Part shown: one piece after another, positions 53,875-63,643 of the stretch
Position numbering within the stretch: the stretch's first letter is position 1
Layout of the letters: each line of letters begins with the position of its first letter
Assembly (NCBI RefSeq): GCF_023337795.1
Contig: NZ_JALIRS010000002.1
Span: 124,001 to 188,000 of the forward strand
Direction: 5' to 3'
DNA length: 64,000 bases
Origin: Lysinibacillus sp. BPa_S21
Lineage (GTDB): Bacteria; Bacillota; Bacilli; Bacillales_A; Planococcaceae
The notes under the pieces: model-generated
The model's database searches: none
Seen by the model: only the letters and a program-made list of their open reading frames with translations
Told to the model about the DNA's origin: nothing
Translations under genes and position numbers: made by a program

Positions 53875-56193
53875 TTAATGTAATCGTTCATCAAACCATT
53901 GTTTTAATTCTATATAAGGGGCATACACAAGCTTTTGCTCCATTTCAATCTGTTCTGAACGTTGTTTGTAAGACGGCGCCTCTGTAAGTGCCTGTTTTGG
54001 AGCATTCACGTTGACAGTCGTCAGTCCACTCTCCATTCTAACAAAATCAAGCTCAAAAAACACCTTTGTCATAAATTTTAATGCATCTAATGGCCAGCCC
54101 GTATGCTTCGCTAATTCAGGCAAATGCATATTTAGTGGAAAAGCAGGGCGATTCTTCAAAAACTTATAATACCAAGAGAATTGCTCGCGTGTAGGCAATC
54201 CATTGAAATACTGAGAATCTGGCATGTAAAAGTGTGCATAAATACGGGAAGGCGCCGCTTTTCGTAAGACATCTTCTAACATTTGAACATTTTGTGGCAA
54301 ATCCAGTAGGACAATATAATTGCTTTGTTCTACATTTGAAAGTGTTGCATCCACTGCCAAAATCGGTACACCAATTAGGGATTGGTAATAAGTCACCGTC
54401 TCTGGACGGAAGGCGATGAATGTTGCCTCCTCTTTCGGGACCGTATTTAACCAGCGTGATGTTTGACGTATACCACGAATGTCAAATAACTGCCATTCAG
54501 TCGTTTGGACATCCTCTATCATAAATTGTGCTTTTTTACGTCCTTGCCATTCGTTAATTTGTAAATCTCCAGTAAATGATACTTTGATTCCATATGTTAA
54601 CTCGTCGTGTAAATGTCCTTTATTGAATCCGACACTATCTAATTTTTCATAGCCATCCGTCAATTCCATTTTTATATGATTTTCTGCTGCTCCAATTTTC
54701 CGCATGGAGGAGATCTCCACATCTTCGAGCACATAAACAGGCTTCGGAAAATCCGTACCATATGGCCCAAGCGTAGAAATCTCTTCAATAGCATCTGCTG
54801 AAATCTCATCCATTTTTAGTGGTATATCTATATTGAGTACAGGTGTCAATTGCTCTTCCGATAAACATGCTCTAGCTTGCATATCTAAGCGTGCTCTTAA
54901 TTCATCCACATGCTCAATGGATAATGTCATCCCTGCTGCCATAGGATGCCCACCAAAATGAGGTAATATATCTCGATTTTTCGCTAATTCATTATATAAA
55001 TGGAATCCTTCGATACTACGAGCTGAGCCTTTAGCTGTTCCTTTTTCATAGTCTAATGACAGGACAATTGTTGGGCGATAATAGAGCTCTACAAGGCGAG
55101 AGGCGACAATTCCTACTACTCCAGCATTCCAGCCTTCTCCCGCAATCACTAAAACGAGTGAATCCCCGATTTTTTTATCGGATTCAATGAGAGCAATCGC
55201 TTCATCTGTAATACGCTTAACAATATCTTTGCGTTCACTATTACACGTATTAAGCTGTTTTGCCAATGCTGTCGCCTTCGTATTATCCTCAGCCATTAAT
55301 AGTTCGACACCCGGTGCCGCTTCTCCAAGCCGTCCGACTGCATTTAAGCGCGGTCCAAAATAAAAACCGATTGTTTCTTCACTGATTTTGGCTTGCTCTG
55401 CACTTGCTACTTCACACATTGCCTGCACCCAAGGACTGAGTGAACGGCGCATTTCTTCTATTCCTCGTTTTACTAGGTAACGGTTTTCATCAACTAATGG
55501 TACTAAATCCGCTACTGTTCCAACAGCAACATATTCAATTAAATGCGTTGGTAGTTCTCCATATAGAGCATGTGCTAACTTAAATGCTACCCCTACACCG
55601 GCAAGCTCACCAAATGGATAATGTCCCTCTGGAATGCGAGGGTGTAATATTATATCTGCAGGTGGTAATTCATCGCCCGGCTCATGATGGTCTGTCACGA
55701 TAACATCCATACCTAGTTCTTTCGCAACACGAATCGGTTCAATACCTGAAATACCATTATCAACTGTAATTATAAGCTGCACACCCTCGTCATGTGCTTC
55801 ACGAAATAGTGCTTCATGCGGTCCATAGCCGTGAATAAAGCGATTCGGTATTTTAAACGATACATCGGCACCGAGGTCAAGTAGCACATTGAGCATTACT
55901 GTCGTACTAGTAACACCATCCGCGTCATAGTCGCCATATACTAGGATTTTCTCTCCATTATCAAGCGCTTGCTCAATACGTGCCACAGCTTCTGTCATAC
56001 CATGCATTAAAAACGGGTCATGGATACTTGCTTCTGTCATATTTAATAAGCTCTCTGCGTCAGCAGTAGTTTCACAGCCTCGTGCAGCTAAAATTTTAGC
56101 CGCAATCGCAGAAAGTTGTAGGTCATTTTGTAATGTTTGGACAAGCTTCGCGTCTGGGCGCTCTACCTGCCATCTCTTTTTTGATAGAATCAT
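53875..56193 (-). CDS. recJ: Single-stranded-DNA exonuclease RecJ
   Basis: A 772-residue 5'-3' ssDNA exonuclease. The DHH domain shows ILVYGDYDADGVTSTTVML, LIITVDNGISG, MDVIVTDHHEPGDELPPADI and GVGVAFKLAHALY. DHHA1 has RLNAVGRLGEA and the GGHPMAAGMTLS loop. An OB-like domain and the longer C-terminal extension of the Firmicutes form (about 200 residues, after QTTEWQLFDIRGIRQTSRWL) follow. Start after GAGGAAGTGAGAAG. The large 21-bp array begins about 115 bp upstream. Confidence 0.96.
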   Translation of the reverse strand: MILSKKRWQVERPDAKLVQTLQNDLQLSAIAAKILAARGCETTADAESLLNMTEASIHDPFLMHGMTEAVARIEQALDNGEKILVYGDYDADGVTSTTVMLNVLLDLGADVSFKIPNRFIHGYGPHEALFREAHDEGVQLIITVDNGISGIEPIRVAKELGMDVIVTDHHEPGDELPPADIILHPRIPEGHYPFGELAGVGVAFKLAHALYGELPTHLIEYVAVGTVADLVPLVDENRYLVKRGIEEMRRSLSPWVQAMCEVASAEQAKISEETIGFYFGPRLNAVGRLGEAAPGVELLMAEDNTKATALAKQLNTCNSERKDIVKRITDEAIALIESDKKIGDSLVLVIAGEGWNAGVVGIVASRLVELYYRPTIVLSLDYEKGTAKGSARSIEGFHLYNELAKNRDILPHFGGHPMAAGMTLSIEHVDELRARLDMQARACLSEEQLTPVLNIDIPLKMDEISADAIEEISTLGPYGTDFPKPVYVLEDVEISSMRKIGAAENHIKMELTDGYEKLDSVGFNKGHLHDELTYGIKVSFTGDLQINEWQGRKKAQFMIEDVQTTEWQLFDIRGIRQTSRWLNTVPKEEATFIAFRPETVTYYQSLIGVPILAVDATLSNVEQSNYIVLLDLPQNVQMLEDVLRKAAPSRIYAHFYMPDSQYFNGLPTREQFSWYYKFLKNRPAFPLNMHLPELAKHTGWPLDALKFMTKVFFELDFVRMESGLTTVNVNAPKQALTEAPSYKQRSEQIEMEQKLVYAPYIELKQWFDERLH

Positions 56194-56307
56194 CTTCTCA
56201 CTTCCTCACGAAAGCTATTATACCGAAAATCGAGCCTATCCGCACTATCTGTCAGAATGATAGTTTTATCCATCAGATCATACTAAACTACCCGAAGAAT
56301 TGAAGTC

Positions 56308-57205
56308 AGAGTGATGGATAGAACCGGCGATGTCGTGGATAGAACCAGCTATATCGTGGTTAGAAATGCCGAAACCGCGGATAGAATCGGCTATTTCGTG
56401 GTTACAGACGATGCCGTGGGTAGAACCGGCTATGTCATGGATAAACCGCCGAAACCGTGGTTAGAACCAGCTATATCGTGGTTACAGACGATGCCGGGGT
56501 TAGAAATGCCGAAGTCATGGATAGAATCGGCAATGTCGTGGTTAGAACCGCCGAAACCGCGGATAGAACCGGCTATATCGTGGATACAGACGATGCCGTG
56601 GTTAGAACTGCCGAAGCCATGGATAGAACCAGCAATGTCGTGGTTAGAACCGCCGAAACCGCGGATAGAACCGGCTATATCGTGGATACAGACGATGCCG
56701 TGGATAGAACTGCCGAAGTCATGGATAGAACTGGCTATATCGTGGTTAGAACCGCCGAAACCGTGGATAGAACCGGCTATGTCGTGGATACAGACGATGC
56801 CGTGGTTAGAACTGCCAATGTCATAGATACAGCGATGCCGTGGATAAAAATGCCGAAACCGCGGATAGAATCGGCTATTTCGTGGATACAGACGATGCCG
56901 TGGATTGAACTGCCGAAGTCATGGATAGAATCGGCTATATCGTGGTTAGAACCGCCGAAACCGCGGATAGAAATGCCAAAGTCGTGGTTACAGACGATGC
57001 CGTGGTTAGAACCACCAAAATCATGGATAGAAATGCCGAAACCGCGGTTAGAACCGGCTATATCGTGGATACAGACGATACCGTGGATAGAACAACTGCC
57101 GAAGTCATGGATAGAATCGGCTATAACGTGGTTAGAACCGCCGAAACCGTGGATAGAACCGGCTATATCGTGGATACAGACGATGCTTGGATAGAACCAA
57201 CAATT
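56308..57205. repeat. Large 21/18-bp array with 102-bp higher-order unit, core GGATAGAAC
   Basis: About 43 units in roughly 900 bp between recJ and trpA. Most are 21 bp with the core GGATAGAAC or GGTTAGAAC plus tails such as CGGCTATGTCGT, CGCCGAAACCGC and TGCCGAAGTCAT; an 18-bp type, GTGGATACAGACGATGCC, recurs. Five units (21+21+18+21+21) make a 102-bp higher-order repeat, seen well at 56536-56740. The core is the reverse complement of GTTCTATCC in the array at 1-512. All lengths are multiples of three, so two frames stay open for hundreds of bases, giving 34-residue periodic peptides, but no ribosome binding site is present. Confidence 0.92.
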
Positions 57206-57227
57206 CCTTGCATATCAGTCCCAATAG

Positions 57228-57258
57228 AAAAAAGCCTACTCCATTAAAGAGTAGACTT
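57228..57258 (-). terminator. Terminator overlapping the end of trpA
   Basis: Stem GTCTACTC/GGAGTAGGC with six T on the minus strand. The stem includes the last trpA codons and its TAA. Confidence 0.85.
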
Positions 57259-58035
57259 CTGAAACACACCTTTTGAAGCAGACACTAATGCCTCAATCTT
57301 CTCAAATTTACCTTCATGCAATGCTGTCACGATCGCACTGCCCACGATGACGCCATCACTAAGTGCCCCCATACTTACCACTTGCTCGGGCGTTGAAATT
57401 CCAAAGCCGGCTAGCACTGGTATTTGGCTCGCCTCGCGTAAACGAGCAAAATGATCATGTAAATCATTAGCAAAGCTTGTGCGAGCTCCTGTGATTCCAT
57501 TGACTGTTATTGCATAAACAAAGCCCTGACTAGCAGCCGCGATTCGTGCAATTCGCTCTGGTGGACTTGTTAACGATACAAGCTGAACGATATCGATACC
57601 ATAAGGATTTAATGTGGTACGTAAGACTGCGCTTTCCTCAAGTGGTACATCAGGAACGATTAACCCTTTAACGCCCCCCGCCACACAAGCCTTCGCAAAA
57701 GCCTCTAACCCAAAAGCTAACACAGGATTAAAATAAGTCATGACAACTAAGGGAACATGAATTTCTTCTTTAAATGAAGCTAAGTTTTCTAGTACTTTAC
57801 GTAATGTCACACCTTCTGCTAAAGCCCGTTCGCCTGCTTGCTCGATGGTCGGTCCATCCGCGACAGGATCCGTAAATGGTATGCCAACTTCAATTGCCGT
57901 TACACCCATTTGTTGGAGCTTCAAAATCGTTGGCTTCAACGTTTTCAGACCCCCATCACCCGCCATAATATAAGGTACAAATGCTTTATTCCCAGCGATT
58001 TTCGTTTGTTCAATTGCCTGCTGTAATGTTGTCAT
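57244..58035 (-). CDS. trpA: Tryptophan synthase alpha subunit
   Basis: A 263-residue TIM barrel that cleaves indole-glycerol-P to indole for TrpB. It shows FVPYIMAGDGGLKTL (catalytic Glu equivalent in VTAIEVGIPFTDPVADGPTI), GLIVPDVPLEE with catalytic Asp, YAITVNGITGART and VLAGFGISTPEQV. ATG overlaps the trpB stop by one base (TAATG) after GGAGGAGAGATAT. Last gene of the trp operon. Confidence 0.97.
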   Translation of the reverse strand: MTTLQQAIEQTKIAGNKAFVPYIMAGDGGLKTLKPTILKLQQMGVTAIEVGIPFTDPVADGPTIEQAGERALAEGVTLRKVLENLASFKEEIHVPLVVMTYFNPVLAFGLEAFAKACVAGGVKGLIVPDVPLEESAVLRTTLNPYGIDIVQLVSLTSPPERIARIAAASQGFVYAITVNGITGARTSFANDLHDHFARLREASQIPVLAGFGISTPEQVVSMGALSDGVIVGSAIVTALHEGKFEKIEALVSASKGVFQKSTL

Positions 58036-59246
58036 TATATCTCTCCTCCTAATGCTTTACGGACAGTATGAACATCCTTATCTCCTCGGCCAGATAAGCA
58101 CACAACGATGATGTCATCTGTAGACATTGTCTTCGCGAGTTTTGCTGTATAGGCAATAGCATGAGCGCTTTCTAATGCGGGTAGTATACCTTCCGTTCTA
58201 CACAGTAACTGCAAGCCCTCAAGTGCTTCACTATCTGTAATCGAATCGAATGTAACACGCCCAATATCATGTAAATAACAATGCTCTGGACCCTTCCCAG
58301 GATAATCTAGACCAGCAGAAATAGAATGTGCTTCTTGTACAAAGCCATTTTCATCTTGTAATAAATACATGTATGCACCATGTAAAACGCCCAGCTGACC
58401 ACCGGCAATCGCTGCCGCATGCTTAGCAGTTCCAATGCCACTGCCAGCAGCCTCTACTCCGTATAGCGCTACAGTTTCATCATCGACAAAAGGATGGAAC
58501 ATACCGATTGCATTACTACCTCCACCTATACAAGCAACGACTGCATCTGGTAAACATCCTTCTTTAGCTAAAATCTGCTCTCTAGTTTCAACACCAATTA
58601 CACGTTGGAAATCCCTTACGATTTTCGGGAATGGATGTGGTCCTAAAGCTGAGCCTAAAATATAATGAGTATCCTCAACATTCGTCACCCAGTATCGCAG
58701 TGCTGCATTGACGGCATCCTTCAATGTTTTTGAGCCTGTTTCTACAGACTCCACTTTTGTACCGAGTAATTCCATACGAAAGACATTCAACTGTTGGCGT
58801 TTAATATCCTCTGCTCCCATAAATACAACACATTCAAGATTTAATAATGCACATGCAGTTGCCGTAGCCACTCCATGCTGCCCTGCACCCGTTTCTGCCA
58901 CTATTTTGTTTTTACCCATACGTTTTGCAAGAAGCGCTTGACCAATCGCATTATTAATTTTATGGGCTCCAGTATGATTTAAATCTTCACGCTTTAAATA
59001 AACCTTCGCGCCACCTAGCTCTTTTGTTAAATTTTCTGCGTAATACAATGGCGTTTCACGACCAACGTATTGTTGTAAATAATAAGCCAATTCCTCCGTA
59101 AAAGATTGATCATCCATTGCCTCATCATAGGCTGTCTCTAATTCCATCAAAGCGGTCATTAATGTTTCCGGAACAAATTGTCCACCAAATTTTCCGTAAC
59201 GCCCTTCCTTTGTCGGTACACTATTTGCAATTGAAATCGCCATCAT
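58035..59246 (-). CDS. trpB: Tryptophan synthase beta subunit
   Basis: A 403-residue PLP enzyme joining indole and serine. [14 protein letters not shown] start; [20 protein letters not shown] with the PLP lysine; [32 protein letters not shown] (phosphate loop); and [11 protein letters not shown] at the end. ATG 59246 follows GAAGGGGAGAGC and overlaps the trpF stop (ATGA); the longer frame to 59444 runs through trpF and is not used. Confidence 0.97.
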   Translation of the reverse strand: MMAISIANSVPTKEGRYGKFGGQFVPETLMTALMELETAYDEAMDDQSFTEELAYYLQQYVGRETPLYYAENLTKELGGAKVYLKREDLNHTGAHKINNAIGQALLAKRMGKNKIVAETGAGQHGVATATACALLNLECVVFMGAEDIKRQQLNVFRMELLGTKVESVETGSKTLKDAVNAALRYWVTNVEDTHYILGSALGPHPFPKIVRDFQRVIGVETREQILAKEGCLPDAVVACIGGGSNAIGMFHPFVDDETVALYGVEAAGSGIGTAKHAAAIAGGQLGVLHGAYMYLLQDENGFVQEAHSISAGLDYPGKGPEHCYLHDIGRVTFDSITDSEALEGLQLLCRTEGILPALESAHAIAYTAKLAKTMSTDDIIVVCLSGRGDKDVHTVRKALGGEI

Positions 59247-59857
59247 GCTCTCCCCTTCTTCACTGCCTGAATAAATGCGGTTATTTTTGTTATATCTTTT
59301 ACACCATCTGTCTCCACACCACTCGATACATCTACCATAAATGGCGATACAAGTGACACTGCTTCTTCGATATTTGCAGCTTGCAAGCCACCTGCTAAAA
59401 TTAACTGTTCCCTTGAGATTCCTACCATTTCTAGTAGAGTCCAATCAAACGTGTGGCCACTCCCCCCTTTAAAATCTGTTCCTGGTGCATCAAATAAGTA
59501 ATAGTCTACGTCATAGTTAGCAGCCGCCTGAACATCTTCAACACCTCTTACTGACAGAGCTTTAATGGCCGGGTAACCTTGCTGACGAATAAACTCCGGA
59601 GATTCTTCCCCGTGATACTGCACAAAATCTAATGGCACGCTTTCTACCGCTGTGCGTAATTCCTCTGCGCTTGGATTGACAAAAACACCGATTTTTAAAA
59701 CGCCATCTGGCACATGTTTAGCTAGCTGCTGCGCCTGTTGAATCGACACTTGTCGTTTACTTGGTGCAAAGACAAAACCAATTGCATCCGTTCCTGCCTC
59801 TATTGCTGCATGCACATGCTGTTGTTCCTTCAGTCCACAAATTTTCACCTTCGTCAT
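59243..59857 (-). CDS. trpF: Phosphoribosylanthranilate isomerase
   Basis: A 204-residue TIM barrel. [19 protein letters not shown] carries the catalytic Cys, with [22 protein letters not shown] and catalytic Asp in [35 protein letters not shown] and [14 protein letters not shown] end the barrel. Four-base ATGA overlaps with trpC and trpB show coupled translation. Confidence 0.96.
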   Translation of the reverse strand: MTKVKICGLKEQQHVHAAIEAGTDAIGFVFAPSKRQVSIQQAQQLAKHVPDGVLKIGVFVNPSAEELRTAVESVPLDFVQYHGEESPEFIRQQGYPAIKALSVRGVEDVQAAANYDVDYYLFDAPGTDFKGGSGHTFDWTLLEMVGISREQLILAGGLQAANIEEAVSLVSPFMVDVSSGVETDGVKDITKITAFIQAVKKGRA

Positions 59858-60645
59858 ACAGGGGCACCTGCCTTGTTGACCTGTAAACTTTTTAGCGCAG
59901 TACCTACATCACCACTGCGCATTAATGACTCCCCTACAAGAACGCCACTTGCTCCCATGGCCGCCACCGCTTTAGCATCGTCTTGCGTCCAAATACCACT
60001 TTCACTAATCAATACTTTCTCTTCTTCGAACGGAAAAGCTTCAGCAATTTCACGTGTACGTTCTAAGCTCACTTCAAAGGTACGTAAATCACGGTTATTG
60101 ACACCTATCAGCTTGGCACCAACTGCAATAGCACGTTCAAGCTCCTCTAAATCATGCACCTCCACTAAGACCTCTAGATTTAAGCCTGTTGCATAGCTAT
60201 ATAGATCACGTAATGCCTCATCTGTTAACGCGGCTACAATTAGCAAAATAATAGATGCACCTGATGCCTTTGCAAATCGTATTTGCACACGATCGATCAT
60301 AAAGTCCTTACAAAGAAGTGGCGTTTGAACAGCATTTGCAACTGCGGCTAAATCATCAAAGGAACCCTTAAAAAACATTTTATCTGTTAAAACAGAAATG
60401 GCCGCTGCTCCAGCCTCCACATAAGTTTTTGCCTGCGCCACTGGATCTGCTCCTTCTGCGATTAATCCTTTCGAGGGGGAAGCACGCTTCATTTCAGAAA
60501 TAACCTGTAATGTGTCAGCCTTTCTCAATCGTTCAAATAATGACAGTCGCAGCTTTTCTGTAAAATTAGCTAACGGGTCAGGCTGTTCAAGTAAAGCACC
60601 AACTTCAATCTTTTTTTGTTCGAGAATTTTATTTAAGATATTCAT
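59854..60645 (-). CDS. trpC: Indole-3-glycerol phosphate synthase
   Basis: A 263-residue TIM barrel. VISEMKRASPSKGLIAEGAD (catalytic Lys), AAAISVLTDKMFFKGSFDDL, TPLLCKDFMIDRVQIRFAKA, LEVLVEVHDLEELERA and LIGVNNRDLRTFEVSLERT are present. Overlaps trpD by four bases. Start after GGAGGTTCGACA. Confidence 0.97.
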   Translation of the reverse strand: MNILNKILEQKKIEVGALLEQPDPLANFTEKLRLSLFERLRKADTLQVISEMKRASPSKGLIAEGADPVAQAKTYVEAGAAAISVLTDKMFFKGSFDDLAAVANAVQTPLLCKDFMIDRVQIRFAKASGASIILLIVAALTDEALRDLYSYATGLNLEVLVEVHDLEELERAIAVGAKLIGVNNRDLRTFEVSLERTREIAEAFPFEEEKVLISESGIWTQDDAKAVAAMGASGVLVGESLMRSGDVGTALKSLQVNKAGAPV

Positions 60646-61673
60646 TGTCGAACCTCCTCTTCTTTCATATCCTCACTATAAGCAACGACTGCCTCTAATT
60701 TTTGTCGTGCACGCCCGCTAAAAATACTATCCTTTGCTATTTCTACGCCTTCTTTAACGGTGTCAGCCATTCCATAGCTAAACAAACCAATACCAGCATT
60801 CAATAAAACGGTGTCAAAGTAAGCACTTTGCTCTCCAGCTAATAATGTACGCATAATTGCGGCATTTTCATCTGCATTTCCTCCACGAATAGCTTCGATT
60901 GGGGCATAGCTAAGACCCGCTTCCTCTGCAGTTAATGAAAATGGAATTAAGTCGCCTTTATCAACCAAAACAAAAGTATTTTGACCAGCTAATGATGCCT
61001 CATCTAAACCTAGTGGCCCCGAAACGACCATTGCACGTTCCCGCCCGAGCATTTGTAATACGGATGCATACTCCATGACAAAATTAGGGCGGTTAATGCC
61101 GGTAAATTGCGTGGATAAAGGCACTGGATTCGTAAGTGGACCGACAAGATTAAATATAGTTGGCTTCCCTAGTGCCCGACGTACCTCGCCAATGCGCTTT
61201 AATTTTGGATGAACATTTGGAGCATATAAAAAGGCTATTCCTTCTTTCTCTAACAACTCAACAGTTTGCTCAATGGAAATATTCGTATGAATACCGAGTG
61301 CTTCCAAAACATCAGCGCTTCCTGATGCCGAAGAAATTTTACGATTGCCGTGCTTCGCCATTTTGACACCTGCCCCCGCTAAAACAAAGGCGCAAGCCGT
61401 ACTGATATTAAATGTATTAAGACCATCACCACCAGTGCCGCAATTATCCATATAGACACCTTCTTTTGCTGGTACGTCTAGAGCAAACGAACGCATAACT
61501 GTGGCTAATGCAGCTACTTCATGGGCTGTTTCACCTTTGACAGCTAATGCCGTTAAAAAGCTTGCAATTTGTTCCTTTGGCGTGTCATCTAGAAACATCC
61601 ATTCTGCAGCCTGTTGCATTTCTTCATACATTAGATGCTCTCGCTGTTGTACTTTTTGAAGAATACTTTCCAT
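60642..61673 (-). CDS. trpD: Anthranilate phosphoribosyltransferase
   Basis: A 343-residue enzyme moving phosphoribose to anthranilate. It has YMDNCGTGGDGLNTFNISTA, KMAKHGNRKISSASGSADVL, FLYAPNVHPKLKRIGEVRRA and GLDEASL. ATG at 61673 overlaps the trpE stop (TGATG) with AAGGAGG nine bases upstream, inside the end of trpE; the TTG one codon earlier is less likely. Confidence 0.97.
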   Translation of the reverse strand: MESILQKVQQREHLMYEEMQQAAEWMFLDDTPKEQIASFLTALAVKGETAHEVAALATVMRSFALDVPAKEGVYMDNCGTGGDGLNTFNISTACAFVLAGAGVKMAKHGNRKISSASGSADVLEALGIHTNISIEQTVELLEKEGIAFLYAPNVHPKLKRIGEVRRALGKPTIFNLVGPLTNPVPLSTQFTGINRPNFVMEYASVLQMLGRERAMVVSGPLGLDEASLAGQNTFVLVDKGDLIPFSLTAEEAGLSYAPIEAIRGGNADENAAIMRTLLAGEQSAYFDTVLLNAGIGLFSYGMADTVKEGVEIAKDSIFSGRARQKLEAVVAYSEDMKEEEVRQ

Positions 61674-63034
61674 CAATGTCGACCTCCTTCTTTTTCAAGT
61701 AGCTGTAAAAATTCCTGTTCGTCCTGTTCTACTTGCGTTAAAGCTTCCATAACATTTGTGTATTTGGTTACCGTAACAGTAGATTGCATATACATCGTTT
61801 CATTTCCGATGACAATAGATTTTCCTGTTAAAGCAAAATCAAGATGACCGTTAAAACCAATAAATCCTAGAGCTCCTCCAACTATCCCAGTCGCTTGATT
61901 AGATTTTTTCAAATAATCCTGTGGAATACCTGTCGATGCAAAGGGTGGTAATGTTGCAGCTAATGCATCGAGTGCATGAAGCATCGGTAATATTTGACCC
62001 TCTACCCTCGATTTCATGTGTAATGCATGCTTTGAACGCTCAATTCTCATCGCCTCAATGACTTGTATGGTGTCTTGTAAGCATACAGATCGTAGTTCTT
62101 GCTGAACGGTAGAAACCAGTTCAGCATGTGACTGCCTAATATTTATGTTTTCATAGAGCTTTCGTTCATGTGCTAAGTCCTCACTTTTTGTGGAACCTCT
62201 AGGAAATGTCCCCTCCGTTGGCGTTGCAATCACCCGCTCATCTTTTACTCGAATGAAACTCTCCGGTGACGTTCCTAAGACCACATGATCCTCAAATTCT
62301 ACATAATACATATAGGGAGCGGGATGTTTTTTACGCAATTGACGATATAAAGCGAAAGCATCTCCTTGTAAATTTGCTAAAGAACATTTGGATAGGACGA
62401 CTCTAGTCATATTTTCATCTAAATGATCTTTGATAGAGGTAAGGGAAGCTGAAAATAATTCATTCATAGATGCTTCATAAGGTTCATAACGATAAGTTGT
62501 ATCTTCATCCTCTCTCCCTTGAAGAAGCTGCTCAGCCAACTCTTCTAAATTGGGTTCTTTTTTTTCTGCATCTATATTCGTATGAATCAACGTAACCTCA
62601 TCTGTTACATGATCAAAGACAATCACTGTCTCATATATATGGAAATGCACATTTGGTAGCTGTCCATTATCTAAAGCAGTCGATACAATCTTTGTTGCAC
62701 CATGACCAACATAGCCAACAGCTCCACCTGAAAACGGGAATTGTGTCGTATTGGATATGCGTGGCATTAATCTTTTCAATAAAACAAAAATATCGCCCTT
62801 ATGTGTATAAGTGTTGCCGGTCTTATGTGAATATTCCTGAATCTCATCTCCAAAGCCTTTATACGTTTTTCTTGGATTAGCACCGATAAAAGAAAAACGT
62901 CCTGCTCCCTCATGCTGTGATGAACTCTCAAGTAAAAATTTATAATGACCTTGTAGGCGTCTAAAAATTAAAATCGGTGTTAAAGAATCAGCATTAATGG
63001 TTTTCATTTTTGTTCTTGAACTCGTCGATTGCAT
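61673..63034 (-). CDS. trpE: Anthranilate synthase component I
   Basis: A 453-residue chorismate-binding enzyme, somewhat short for TrpE (often about 500). The Trp feedback site is kept: KFLLESSSQ and GRFSFIGANP. Catalytic segments: FPFSGGAVGYVGHGATK, VLGTSPESFIRVKDERVIAT, PTEGTFPRGSTKSEDLAHER and GIVGGALGFIGFNGHLDFA. ATG 63034 follows AAAAGGAGCTTGGTAATT; TTG 63043 is too near that site. No trpG in the operon, so the glutaminase is presumably shared with folate synthesis (pabA), as in Bacillus; a PabB identity is less likely given the T-box and neighbours. Confidence 0.94.
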   Translation of the reverse strand: MQSTSSRTKMKTINADSLTPILIFRRLQGHYKFLLESSSQHEGAGRFSFIGANPRKTYKGFGDEIQEYSHKTGNTYTHKGDIFVLLKRLMPRISNTTQFPFSGGAVGYVGHGATKIVSTALDNGQLPNVHFHIYETVIVFDHVTDEVTLIHTNIDAEKKEPNLEELAEQLLQGREDEDTTYRYEPYEASMNELFSASLTSIKDHLDENMTRVVLSKCSLANLQGDAFALYRQLRKKHPAPYMYYVEFEDHVVLGTSPESFIRVKDERVIATPTEGTFPRGSTKSEDLAHERKLYENINIRQSHAELVSTVQQELRSVCLQDTIQVIEAMRIERSKHALHMKSRVEGQILPMLHALDALAATLPPFASTGIPQDYLKKSNQATGIVGGALGFIGFNGHLDFALTGKSIVIGNETMYMQSTVTVTKYTNVMEALTQVEQDEQEFLQLLEKEGGRH

Positions 63035-63140
63035 AATTACCAAGCTCCTTTTCTTAAAAATCCTTACCCTTGGACTTACAAATGTTTAGCAGTTGAATCG
63101 TTTTTTTGTTGAATAAAAAGTATCATCAGCATAGCGTGGT

Positions 63141-63488
63141 GTTGATTTCCGTTCCGGCTGAGCGCTTTGTTGCTGTCGCTTCGCTTTCGCACAGATAAAA
63201 CATTGCCGCTGACGCTTCGCTTTCGCGCAGAGCAGAGCTTCCTGGGGGCGTCGGGGCAACAGATGTTTTTTGCGCGAAAGCGTAGTGTTAACGCAGCGGC
63301 AGCAGAGGGTTTTGCTTGTGCGAAAGCGCAGCGACAGCAACAGCAGGATGTTGGTCACGAAGGCGTTATCACAGGACGTGATGCTCTTAGCCTTCGTTCC
63401 CCTTACCGCTTCACTCGCGTTGCTCGCTCCAGGGTCTCATCTGTGACGCTGATCCCCAAGGAGTCGCTCAGTCTCCACTCCAATCAAC
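63141..63488. repeat. Bacillaceae repeat, expanded copy in the trp leader
   Basis: Left end GTTGATTTCCGTTCCGGCTG + AGCGCTTTG; right end CCCCAAGGAGTCGCTCAGTC + TCCACTCCAATCAAC. The 120-bp core is expanded to about 350 bp by TTCGCTTTCGC / GCGAAAGCG motif blocks and by a hairpin ATCAC-AGGAC-GTGAT at 63368-63382 like that of the multi-hairpin element. Two further GCGAAGCG scraps follow at about 63570-63615. It lies between the T-box terminator and trpE and is thus probably transcribed. No gene. Confidence 0.85.
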
Positions 63489-63643
63489 TTATTCACATTG
63501 CGTCTGTATTCTAATATGTCGCTTCAATTTATAGTTATAAAACAAACTTCAGCAAGATGTTTTTTTGTGAGAAAGCGAAGCGGCAATGATAATTGTTTTC
63601 TGTGTGAAAGCGAAGCATTCATCCTCTTGCAAATAAAAACAAT

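Noticed and set aside
56308..57205. CRISPR array
   Set aside because: Units are contiguous 18-21 bp with no 25-40-bp unique spacers, and no cas genes are near.
56311..57247. Open frames of 171, 245 and 108 codons in the large array
   Set aside because: Periodic translations of the repeat in overlapping frames; no ribosome binding site and no recognisable domain.
63086..63514. Frames of 90 and 115 codons in the trp leader
   Set aside because: Built from repeat sequence (AKAKRQ-type motifs are translations of GCGAAAGCGAAGCG).
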